The notes under the pieces: generated by a model
The model's database searches: none
What the model saw: the letters and a program-made list of their open reading frames with translations, nothing else
What the model was told of the DNA's origin: nothing
Assembly (NCBI GenBank): GCA_023231475.1
Contig: JALJEE010001540.1
Span: forward strand, 1 to 64,000
Direction: 5' to 3'
Length of the DNA: 64,000 nt
DNA from: Seison nebaliae
Taxonomy: Eukaryota > Rotifera > Pararotatoria > Seisonacea > Seisonidae
Shown: positions 27,501 to 37,212 of the stretch, piece after piece
How positions within the stretch are numbered: position 1 is the stretch's first letter
How the letters are laid out: each line of letters begins with the position of its first letter
Program-made: the position numbers and the translations under genes

Positions 27501-27662
27501 ATGTTTCGGGAACAAATTGAAAGAAGAAACGGAAAATAACGACCAAGTTCGATCTTTTCATTTTCGTTTTCTGAGAGAAATCCAATCAGAAATCATTGAC
27601 AATTTCTCTATCTTCTCTATATAATAAATTGTGACAGTTTCAATCGAAAAATTTGGAAAGAA
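24506..27662. other. Long gene-poor interval
   Basis: 3.1 kb between divergently transcribed nuclear receptor and SAS-4 genes. Small frames here (for example a 61-codon cysteine-containing frame at 25211-25396, minus) lack an ATG or support. I see no RNA gene or mobile-element ORF. It presumably holds both promoters and possibly upstream noncoding exons of either gene. Confidence 0.5.
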
Positions 27663-30335
27663 ATGCAAGAATGTCCTCGTAACAATGTTCCCCCATCTCG
27701 ACCATATCTTCAGCGTGGTTCTGGATTGTCTCGTTTCAATTTTGGTGCTCAACAACAATTACGTCAACAATCACAAGATATTACGCAGAAAAAGAAGTTG
27801 GGTAAAAAATTCCATAAATCAACATCTGTCATATCATGTACGAATCGTCAACGAATGATCGTACCAGAAAGTTTGATAGAAAAGGAAAATATGTCGAATA
27901 ATATACAAGTAGCAAGTCTACCTCGTCATATGGGACGAAGTGAAATGAAGAAACCACCTATAGCTAAAAGAAAATCATCTCCGTCCAAATCGAACGAAGA
28001 AGATATATCATCGATGAATGAAGAATTAGTTATTGGGAATGCCAATAATAATAACAATGTATTTCAACCTCAAAATTATATGTCAGATTCACAAGAAACT
28101 GATGATTTGAATTTAGTTTTAAATGATTCAATCATGCCAAATCGTGAGGTGGTAAATGCGGAGAAGGAAATACATCAACAACTTCTCTACTCTTTTGAAC
28201 AACACGAAAAAGATGTGGAAGTTGTTCCTTCCTCAACAAATCGCAGAAAGATGACAGAAAATTATTGTGATAGAAATATTCTTCCATTGAGTAATGAACA
28301 ATTAGAAATGGAAATTTTAGAGAAATTGAAAAATAACTTTCCTAATCATCATCATCCCAATAAAAATAATAATGAGAGTGAGATTGTTGATGGAGAGAAT
28401 GATGATGTTCAAATAAAGAATTATGAATATGATTTTTCAAATGAAGAATCGTTAACAGAAAAAAATGAAGTGACCATAGCTGATTTGGCATATCCTCAAA
28501 CTGATGGTGAATTAGAGGAATCAGATTTTGATGAGATCGAACAAATTCAAACGAGACACATTAAACATTTGGATGCAAATCAAAATAAGGAGAATAAAGA
28601 AAAGAAAAAATTACCAAATCTTTTATCTCAATTATTTATTGAAGATTCACAAACGGAAAGTAGAAAATGTGGAAAAATAGGAAATCCAATGGAATCGAAC
28701 ATTCCTTCACAACCATCATCAGAAATGAATAATTTTGAATTTAATCCATCAATTAATTTGGGTAATTCATCTCTCATACAACATAAAATCGACGAGTTGC
28801 AACAAGAAATAAAAAATCTTCGGAAAAAGAATTCGGAATTGAGTTCGATGAATCACGAAAAAATTTCGGAATTATCCCAAATCAGGAAATTGAAAGAAGA
28901 TCTGATAAATCAGGTGAAGGAACAGAATGAGAAATTCGATGTTGAAATGAAAAAAATGAAGACGCAAAGATATCATGGTTCGATGGAGAATGCTAAGAAG
29001 ATTGCACAAGACAATTATGCATTGAGAGTTGAACGAGACGATCTAGTCGCACAAGTTTCACGTTTACTCTCTACTAAAAATCAGTTAATTGAGAATCATC
29101 ATATTGAAGTTGAAGGATTGAAGAATCAAGTGAAACAATTGGAATTGACAATCGTTAAATTGAGATCTTTATTGAAAGAAGAAGCTATTTTTGATTTACA
29201 AAAGAAAAATGAGAAATCAATACCCGTCAATAAACCATCAGAAACGGCAGTGGAACCGTTGGAAGCAAATGTATTATTTACTCAAATGGACAGGAATCCT
29301 TGGTTCGATGAAAAGTCGATGACTGTTGATCGACCACTAAAATTATCGAAATCGAATAGGAATTCTAATATCGTCATTAATTCTTCATCTAAATCTCCAA
29401 TTGAAATGTCAAATGTACATCGAAATTTACCTGATAAAATAGATTACCATCACAATTGGAAATCGAATAATGAACGATCATCTCAAATGAAATATGAACG
29501 AATATCAACGAATCGTAAGAAGAATTCTTTTAATAATAATTTGACAGATGAAGTCGAATCGCCAGAAAGAAAAAATGAAGAAAAATTAAAATCTAATTAT
29601 TCTCATAATGAATGTGAAGAGAAGAATGGAAATATGAGGAAAGAATTAAAATGCTCAAATCCAATTGAAAGAACTCGATCACCAAATCATCAATTAAAAA
29701 GGACAAAATCTCCAATTTCAATTGAACGAAATAAATCACCTAATGAAAACGATAATGACATTGTAGAAGAAAGGAGATTAGATAATAAAATTGAAAAGTT
29801 ATTAAGAGATGGAAGAAGAATTATCGTATTCGCTAATGGAACAGAGAAAATGATTTATCCGAATAATACTCGAATAATACTCAATTTTTTTAATGGAGAT
29901 AAAAAAGAAGTGTTGGAAGATAAAACTGAAATTTACTTTTATTCAAAAGATAATGTCAAAGATACGATGTATGCAGATGGGAAGCGAGTAATTGCATTCT
30001 CTTCAGGACAAATTGAAACCATCTTCCCAAATGGCAAGAAAGAAGTCAGATTCCCAGATGATACAGTGGAAGTGGTAAATATCGATGGGACTAAACAAAC
30101 AACATTTGCAGATGGTTTAATCGTCAACATAAATAAGAATGGAGATGAAGAACTTATTCATCCAAATGGTGAGAAAGAATTTTATACGAAAGAATTTCGG
30201 AAGAGAATGTTTGCTGACGGCAGTTCAAAAACAATTTATAGTGACGGAAAAAAAGAATCGATATATTCTAATCAACGAATTCGAGTGAAAGATAAAAATG
30301 GGAAAATAATTCGAGATGAATTCATCAATATTTAA
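27663..30335 (+). CDS. sas-4: Centriole assembly protein SAS-4 / CENPJ (CPAP)
   Basis: An 890-residue single-exon frame. The C-terminus (about 716-890) is a typical TCP10/G-box domain: successive beta-hairpin repeats of the form DG-x-x-x-x-F-x-x-G with recurring YPNG, FPNG and FADG. In animal SAS-4/CPAP proteins this domain binds STIL/Ana2/SAS-5. A strongly predicted coiled coil covers about 370-510 (ELQQEIKNLRKKNSEL). Near the start, residues 13-27 (RPYLQRGSGLSRF) match the conserved N-terminal motif of the family. The middle is Asn/Ser/Glu-rich and poorly conserved. Length is close to known homologs (roughly 800-1300). Family role: sets centriole length and recruits pericentriolar material and tubulin, needed for centrioles and basal bodies. 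The gene converges on STRAP with 258 bp between stop codons. Confidence 0.9.
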   Translation: MQECPRNNVPPSRPYLQRGSGLSRFNFGAQQQLRQQSQDITQKKKLGKKFHKSTSVISCTNRQRMIVPESLIEKENMSNNIQVASLPRHMGRSEMKKPPIAKRKSSPSKSNEEDISSMNEELVIGNANNNNNVFQPQNYMSDSQETDDLNLVLNDSIMPNREVVNAEKEIHQQLLYSFEQHEKDVEVVPSSTNRRKMTENYCDRNILPLSNEQLEMEILEKLKNNFPNHHHPNKNNNESEIVDGENDDVQIKNYEYDFSNEESLTEKNEVTIADLAYPQTDGELEESDFDEIEQIQTRHIKHLDANQNKENKEKKKLPNLLSQLFIEDSQTESRKCGKIGNPMESNIPSQPSSEMNNFEFNPSINLGNSSLIQHKIDELQQEIKNLRKKNSELSSMNHEKISELSQIRKLKEDLINQVKEQNEKFDVEMKKMKTQRYHGSMENAKKIAQDNYALRVERDDLVAQVSRLLSTKNQLIENHHIEVEGLKNQVKQLELTIVKLRSLLKEEAIFDLQKKNEKSIPVNKPSETAVEPLEANVLFTQMDRNPWFDEKSMTVDRPLKLSKSNRNSNIVINSSSKSPIEMSNVHRNLPDKIDYHHNWKSNNERSSQMKYERISTNRKKNSFNNNLTDEVESPERKNEEKLKSNYSHNECEEKNGNMRKELKCSNPIERTRSPNHQLKRTKSPISIERNKSPNENDNDIVEERRLDNKIEKLLRDGRRIIVFANGTEKMIYPNNTRIILNFFNGDKKEVLEDKTEIYFYSKDNVKDTMYADGKRVIAFSSGQIETIFPNGKKEVRFPDDTVEVVNIDGTKQTTFADGLIVNINKNGDEELIHPNGEKEFYTKEFRKRMFADGSSKTIYSDGKKESIYSNQRIRVKDKNGKIIRDEFINI

Positions 30336-30564
30336 CCTTATTATAAAGAATTTCGTTCATTAGATTTTTTCTAAATTTTTTATGTACAAATTTTTTATGA
30401 GATTCCACATGAAATTATTGGGAGTTATCTAAATATATTTATATATGTGAGGAATATATATATTCATACTCCGTTAATTCTATGAAGTTTCTTATTCCAT
30501 TCAAATATCAACACGTTTCCACAATCCATACGTTTCTCCTAATTTCCATCAAATTTCCATTTTC

Positions 30565-30579
30565 TTTTATTCAATAAAA
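30565..30579. terminator. Two-strand poly(A) signal between SAS-4 and STRAP
   Basis: TTTTATTCAATAAAA is palindromic except for its central base. It supplies AATAAA on the plus strand (30573-30578) for SAS-4 and on the minus strand (30566-30571) for STRAP, 23 bp beyond the STRAP stop codon. Use in either direction is inferred. Confidence 0.5.
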
Positions 30580-30593
30580 TTTTGAAAAAAAAT

Positions 30594-31786
30594 CTAACCG
30601 ACATTCGATTGCCATAAACATAGATTTCCATCATCTGATCCGGATGAAAAAATTTTACCGTCAGGCGAATATTGGATGACATTGATTCTTCCCGTATGAT
30701 ATGTGTTTTTTTCTAAATAATTTTAAAATAATTTTAATTTAGATTATTATCAATTAAAATTGGAATTATCAATGAATTATGGAAAATAAGATTTTAAATT
30801 TTTTTCTAATCTCTAAATATTTGTTGTTTAAAAAAAAATTAATTTTAACCTAATAATTCTTGTGTTAAATAATTGTATTTGTAGATGAGAGAGTCAATTC
30901 CCCCACAAACTAATGTCGTTTCATTTGGATGAATACTGCAACAATAGATGTCTGTTTCACATTGAATTCGATCATTTAATTCTAATCTAAAAATGACGAA
31001 TGTGAATATAATTAAATAAAATTGAGAACTGAAAAGAAACTGAGGGAAAGTATAATTAAGAATTGAATTTTTTTGAGCAATAAAAAAATAATTTTCATCT
31101 TTTGTGAAATTGATAGTATGAAATGTATCGTGTTCCAATTGTAATTGTTGGCATTCTTTATTCGATCGTACATCCCACACTTTCAACAACTTATCTTCGC
31201 CAGTCGTAAAAAGAATATTTTCATCTTTCTTCGAATAAACACATCGACGAATAAAAGAATCGTGTTCGCCAACAACCTGAAGTTCTTTCTGACTTTCGAT
31301 TGAGAAAACTCTAATTTTCTTGTCATTACAACCTGTCACTACATGATTATGTTCTCCATTAAGTGACACACATTTAACTACATGAGGATGTGAAAAGGTG
31401 GTAAATAAAGTACCATCACACATATTCCAAATTTTCGCTGTAAAATCAGCCGAAGCCGTTACGCCAATTGTGGCATCTTTTGAAATATCCACACCACAAA
31501 TTGCCCCAGTGTGTCCTTGGAAGGAACCAATCCAATCGCCTGTTATTCCGTCACGTAACATCGGTATTCCATCTTTAGAAGCACTAAATAGGAATATTCC
31601 ATCCTCGTTAGCTTCGCTATATTTCAAATCGACGATTGGTCTGGTGTGACCACGACAAAGGATTGGTTTTTGTTTGAAGCCATCGATCGTTTTATTTGAA
31701 TCTTCCTCACTTTCAATTAAATTATTTTCTTCCGTCTGATTTTTGATTTCATGAGATAAGGAAGATACTGATGGTGTACTTATCAT
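30594..31786 (-). CDS. strap: STRAP / UNRIP WD40-repeat protein
   Basis: Hand-spliced model of three exons, 31786-31041, 30986-30850 and 30712-30594, giving 333 residues. The first exon opens with a non-conserved leader of about 45 residues, then GHTRPIVDL, FSASKDGIPMLR and GDWIGSFQGH, which track human STRAP closely (GHTRPVVDL, CKDGKPMLR, GDWIGTFLGH). Seven WD40 blades can be followed; the last exon supplies the final blade ending in LCLWQSNVG. The first intron is 54 bp, stop-free and a multiple of three, so an ORF reading runs through it. The second is 137 bp. The protein lacks most of the C-terminal tail beyond blade 7 found in the 350-residue human protein. Family role: cytoplasmic and nuclear adaptor in the SMN complex and an inhibitor of TGF-beta receptor/Smad signalling. 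Confidence 0.88.
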
Positions 31787-31965
31787 TTTAACGATTGATT
31801 TGTTAATTTAATTATCCGAACATTAAACATCGGCTATAAATTTTAACAATTCAACAAGATAAAATAATAATTAATTTTATTAAAGTTTTAAATTAACACC
31901 AGAGTGATAAGTTAAGCTACATGACAATTCTTTTATTGTTCCAGTTGATTACCTCAAATTTTGTC

Positions 31966-33604
31966 TTATTGTCCCCAGTTCAATCGATTGGCAAATAACA
32001 TATTAGACAATTTTAGCCAAGCATCTGCATATGATGTTTCTACTCTTCTCGAATGTAGGAACAGAGCAAGTAAAGGCCAATAAGGCGAAAAATGGAAATG
32101 AAAATAGAATGTTTGATGCATTTCTCGATTCATGGCGGCAACGTCCAGTGAACGTTGCAGATGAATACAAGGAACGATTGGTGCATTGCCAATTCCTAGA
32201 TCTCCGATGAAAAAAGTAAGAATCATCATGCCTAACATACATAAATCTATTGTTTGTAATTCATTCATGAATTGGTCCTTCAGTACAATATTTTTCTTTC
32301 TTTCTTCAATTGGCAATTTTTCGTTAAGCAAATGATAATTGTAATAGAGATCGAATAAATTATGTTGACCACTTATCAACATTTCGAATTTATAACCAAC
32401 ATCGATCATTTGTGGATATAATTGTTTCGATGTTTCATCTCTTGTCATCAGAATATTAGAACCATGTAGATCACCATGAAACATGGTGAAGGTAAAAGCA
32501 CCGAATATCTGAAAAAAAGATTATTAAAGAAAATATAATTTGAAAATTTAACATCGGAATCCCGAACCACTGGATAATGGTTGAATGAGAAATGAAGCAC
32601 TTGCAGTTGTTTTAGCAGAAGTATTAACATCCTGAAATTTCGTTTAAGTGTTTTCATGTTTAAATAAGTATTTTTCATTATTAATTCTGGTGGGTCACCT
32701 TTTAAATACGTCATAACCATGCAATATGGTGCCTTCAAATCTAAGGTGTTCACCTCTATTAAATGAATTTAACTCGTATAAATGTTCAATAACTAACCAT
32801 CATTGTAAAACCAATCGGAATTATCGTTATGATAATTTTGTTCAATTGCATATATTCGATATTGTGGAAAATGAGATTGTAGAGCAATCATAGCATTCAC
32901 TTGCATTAGGAAATCACTGAGTTGTGTGAATACTAAGAAAAACTGAAAAATTGTATTTGAACCTAAGCAAAACTTTTGTAAGCGATACATTGCTTTGCAC
33001 CATTCTTCATCTTATAAACACTTCCTTGAATACCACGTCCTAACATAGTCTTATTGTCGAAAAAAGAAGTCGATGTTAACAAAAAAAATAATAGTTGTGA
33101 ACCGTTGTACTAAAGTTGCGATATAAATACTCTCCAATGTTTACCCGAGGATCACAGATGGTGGTTCTAGGAATATTTTTAGGTCGATAAATAATAGTTG
33201 GTTTTCTTTTATTTAAATATTTCATTGTTGAATGGAATGCTTGTTCCATATTTTTTGGTGATGTAAAATCGATGATATGTAATTTATCAACAGGTTTTGG
33301 AGGATTTGCAGATTGGAAATTTTTAATTTGAAGTAGAAGTTCCTTTTGGTTCGACTGACTATTATCAGCTAATTCGAATACCTCTGGAATCTCGTATGGT
33401 ATCTATATATGTATTACATTTTATGCTGTATAAAAAGATCAAACATTTACTACATCGCGTTCCAACTTTTCTACAACAATATTAATTTTCTAAAATTTCG
33501 AAAAATCATAAATTCTTAAAACTTGGAAAACAAAGTTTAAAAAGTCCAATGCAATTTACTGATTCCAAAACAAGAAAGAAATAAAATGGACTAAAGAATA
33601 ACAT
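31966..33604 (-). CDS. Secreted kinase-like protein, gene C
   Basis: Hand-spliced model of seven exons, 33604-33560, 33489-33451, 33402-33103, 33049-32974, 32932-32798, 32755-32553 and 32508-31966, giving 446 residues; introns are 41-70 bp. The first exon encodes a hydrophobic leader (MLFFSPFYFFLVLES). The glycine loop is MLGRGIQGSVYKM (residues 130-142) with candidate lysine 153 in AYK. The catalytic segment is FHGDLHGSN with Asp279 and Asn284, and MIDVG carries Asp302. A 100-residue N-terminal region precedes the kinase-like core. It shares intron positions with A and B (phase 0 before the glycine loop, phase 1 after the lysine) and nearly all exon sizes with D. Only about 180 bp separates its stop from the STRAP start codon on the same strand. 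The first two exons are the least certain. The function is not recognised. Confidence 0.7.
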
Positions 33605-34508
33605 AACGCACAAACCAAATTAAATGGAAAACTTTCTGATTATTAATGTAAGTTTGTGTTTGACCATACCTCTTCCATTATTTTAAGTTAACATTTCAAA
33701 TATTATTGCAGTCATGAGAACGATTAATACTTTTATTAGAGAATAAAATTGTTTTATTTTTTTTTATAGCTCATTTAATTAAGAAGAAGAAATGATAAAC
33801 TCGTTGAAAAAGTTATTTAAGAAAAAGTTCCTCCTTTTAGGGTACATAGTGTAACAGGTCCCATATTTTAAGTTCTTTATCGAACATCGGAATGAATTAT
33901 GTTATTAAAAGTAATGAAATATCTATTTGATAAATGGTATGCAACATTATTGGTGAAAATTAACTCGAAACACAATTACAATCCAAGACGCACAATTAAT
34001 GAATTTCTATAAGAGAACCCCCATTCTTCAATAAAGAAATTAGAATAGTTTGTGAAAAAAAATGAACTGTTAAAAGAAGAAAATAAGCATCTAAAAACGT
34101 CTGTTTCAGTGTGCTCCTTATCGATCGCGCATAATAAGGTAAGATCGAAAACGTCTCCGGTTATATGGAGCTCATCAAGAACAAAATGGATGGCACCGCG
34201 GAGAGTGTAATATAGGAACCGCAATTTCAAATACTCAATAATGATTAGCTTGTTTCGCTTTAAAATAATTTTTTTTATTTGTTTATTATAAAATCAAATC
34301 CCTTCGGAGTAAATTAAAAAGAAAATAAGATAATTAACTCCAAAAAAGAAAACTATATTAATCAACAATTACGAAAAAATTTCTTATTGTATTTTTATTA
34401 TATAATATATTTATTATATAATATAAAATATTATGAATATATTATATTTATATAATTTATATATGGGAAATATAACTAGGATGGTACTATGTGTTATATG
34501 GTAATGTT
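33605..34508. other. Interval between kinase-like genes C and D
   Basis: About 0.9 kb that should carry the gene C promoter and gene D 3' end. A locally less AT-rich block at about 34060-34220 contains a broken, Lys/Glu-rich frame on the plus strand; I cannot assign it. The stretch at 34380-34470 is almost pure A/T. Confidence 0.45.
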
Positions 34509-36181
34509 TTATACTTCTAATCGTCTTAAGGGAGTTTTTTCGGGTACCCAGACTAATTGTTGGACAAATAACATATTAAATAATCTTGACCATACATCTG
34601 CATATGAAGTTTCTATTCTTCTCGAATGAAAAAATATGGCCATTAAGGGCCAGTAAGGAGAATTGTGGAAGAGAGTATAAAATGATCGGTGCATTTCCCT
34701 ATTAATCGTTAAAAGATTGAGGGAATGTTGCATGAGAACACAAGGAATCATTGGGGCAGTTTGAATTCCTAGATTTCCCATGAAAAAAGCAAGAATAAAC
34801 ATGCCTAACATACAGAAGTCCAATGATTGTAATTCATTTAACAGTTGATTCCTTAGTACAATATTTTTCTTTCGTTGTTCAATTGGTAATTTTTCATTAA
34901 ATAAATGATGATTATAGAAGACATCGAATAAATGAATTGTACGACCTATCATAAATCCGAATTTATATCCAATATCGATCATTTGTGGATATAAATGTTC
35001 GGATGTTTCGTCTCTCGTCATAAGAATATTGCCACCATGTAAGTCACCATGAAACATGGTAAAAGAGAAAGCACCAAATATCTAAAAAAGAAGATAATTG
35101 AAGAGAATAATAGTTGAAAGCTGAACATCGGAATCCTCAACTACTGGATAATGGTTGAATGAGAAATGAAGTACTTGCAATTGCTTTAGGATAAGTAAGA
35201 GGAATCTGAAATTTCGTTTAAGTTTTTTCATATTTGAATAACTATTTTGCATTGACCAATTTGGTCTTCCACCTCTCAAATATGTCATAGCCATACAAAA
35301 TGGAGCTTTTAAATCCAACATTTTTGGACCTAATTAATTGACTTAAAATGTCTAAATAGTTTAATAACTAACCATCGTTGTAGAACCAATCGAACTTCTC
35401 GATATGATCATTTTGCTCAATTGAATATATCCGATATTGTGGAAAATGTGGACGTAGAGCAGTCATAGCATTCACTTGCATAAGAAAATCGCTAAGTTGT
35501 GTGAATACTATAAAAAATGGAAAACTCTATTTGAACCCAAATAAAACTTTTATACGCGAGACACTGTCTTTCATCATTCTTCATCTTATAAACGACTCCT
35601 TGAACACCGGTTCCTAACGTACTCTTATTACGGAGAAAGAAGTTGGAGATGAACAAATGAAATTATTGAGAACTTTGCTACTGAAGTTATGATAAACAAA
35701 ATCATCGATGTTGATAAGTGGATCACAAATTATAGTTTTCGGAATATTATTTGGTCGGAAAATTATACTTGGTTCTTTTTTGTTCAAATATTTATTTACT
35801 GAAGAAAATGCTTCAACCATGTTTCTTGGTGATGTAAAACCAACGACAGAAAACATATCAATTGGTTCGGGACGATCTACCGACTGTGAATTCTTAATTT
35901 CATTGAAAAGTTTTAAAACGTTTGTTTCATTGTTATTAGCTAATTCGAATTTATCAGGAATTTCGCTCGGTATCTAAAGTATTTTTGATAAAAAAAATTT
36001 ATTTTATATAACAAAATCAAACGTTTACTACATCTTGATTTAACTTCCCTAACATATTTTAAAGTTCATGAGATGCATAAAGACATAAATTTTTAAAACT
36101 TGGGAGACAGAGTCTAAGGATTCTTATGCAATTTATCGAACCTAACTGAAAAAGGACATAAAGGAAAAAAAAGAATCGCAT
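34509..36181 (-). CDS. Secreted kinase-like protein, gene D
   Basis: Hand-spliced model of seven exons, 36181-36142, 36048-36029, 35973-35674, 35623-35548, 35507-35373, 35329-35127 and 35081-34509, giving 448 residues. The four middle exons are exactly 300, 76, 135 and 203 nt, identical to gene C. The leader is hydrophobic (MRFFFFLYVLFQL). The glycine loop is TLGTGVQGVVYKM with candidate Lys145 in AYK; the catalytic segment is FHGDLHGGN with Asp271 and Asn276; MIDIG carries Asp294. C and D are close tandem duplicates in the same orientation, and D sits next to the divergent DYNC2H1 promoter. The first two exons are tentative: the donor and acceptor were chosen because they join in frame and the leader resembles gene C. 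All kinase core residues are intact, so activity is plausible but unproven. Confidence 0.7.
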
Positions 36182-37212
36182 ATTAACCAAAAAATAAAAA
36201 ATTGAAAACAGAAATTGACTTCTGACTTTAAGAGTACCGACTTATCATCATGAAGAATTTTCTAAACACTACGAATTATATTATTTCCATCAATAATGAT
36301 GACAAAAGTTTATCATATTATTTTCCTCTTAATATCGAAGTTGATGGATTTTCATTTTGATCAAATATCTGAGCATCTGCAACTTGATCTTTGACTGACT
36401 GCATGAATTTTTTCTTTGATTATTTACTATTCCCAATGAATCAACCGTGTGTGATTCTTGGTGATCAATTCAACCACAATAATCGTGAAATATTCTGTGA
36501 AATTGATAGGTAATGTAACAATTATTAAAAGTTAATTCGTTGGAAGTTAAACATGCTCAATCCACTTGTTTCCATGGTTAAATAGTATCCTAGTAAATAA
36601 TAGGAACTAAAAAAACAGTTAAACGATTTGTTCATTTTTTATGGTGTGTAATGTATACACACTGTCCTAAGTATATAAGATGCGAATTTATTCGAACGCT
36701 TTTCAACATGTCAAACGTCAAAATCTACGTCAATATTTGGATGATGTTCTGTGATGATCTACTACACTGCAAAATATTGTAGTCTAAAATGATTGTATGG
36801 TGTATAAAAAGGAAGTTTTAAAATTCTTACCTATCGTACTATTTTCATACATTCTTAAAAAATAATTTTATAAAATTTATTCACAAAAATAGTAGAATTA
36901 ATGATAGTTAATAGTAAATAAAAGAATTGATGGGAGACAACTATCTTATTCTACTATATACATTACAATAATGTATATCAAATGAAAGAATTAATGGAAG
37001 AGAGAATAAAAAGAACAGTAATATTATGAAATTAATATTTGAGCTTAAAAATTTAATAGCGCTTTTTTAGAAGTTTTCCTATTTAATATAAAGAATTCGT
37101 ACGTCAAGAAATGCGTTTCCATGGTTATTGAATATTTGATGGAATGTATTTGTCATAATGATTAATTTGATCGGAATTTATATGACAGAGGAATCAAATC
37201 ATTAAACACAGA
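36182..37212. other. Divergent interval between gene D and DYNC2H1
   Basis: About 1 kb of AT-rich sequence between divergent 5' ends. No gene or distinct element is supported. It should contain both promoters and the dynein 5' leader; I could not identify an X-box by eye. Confidence 0.45.

Noticed and set aside
33976-34230. 84-codon minus-strand frame between genes C and D
   Set aside because: It begins at TTG, not ATG, and resembles no protein I know; the underlying block is reported only as a composition anomaly.
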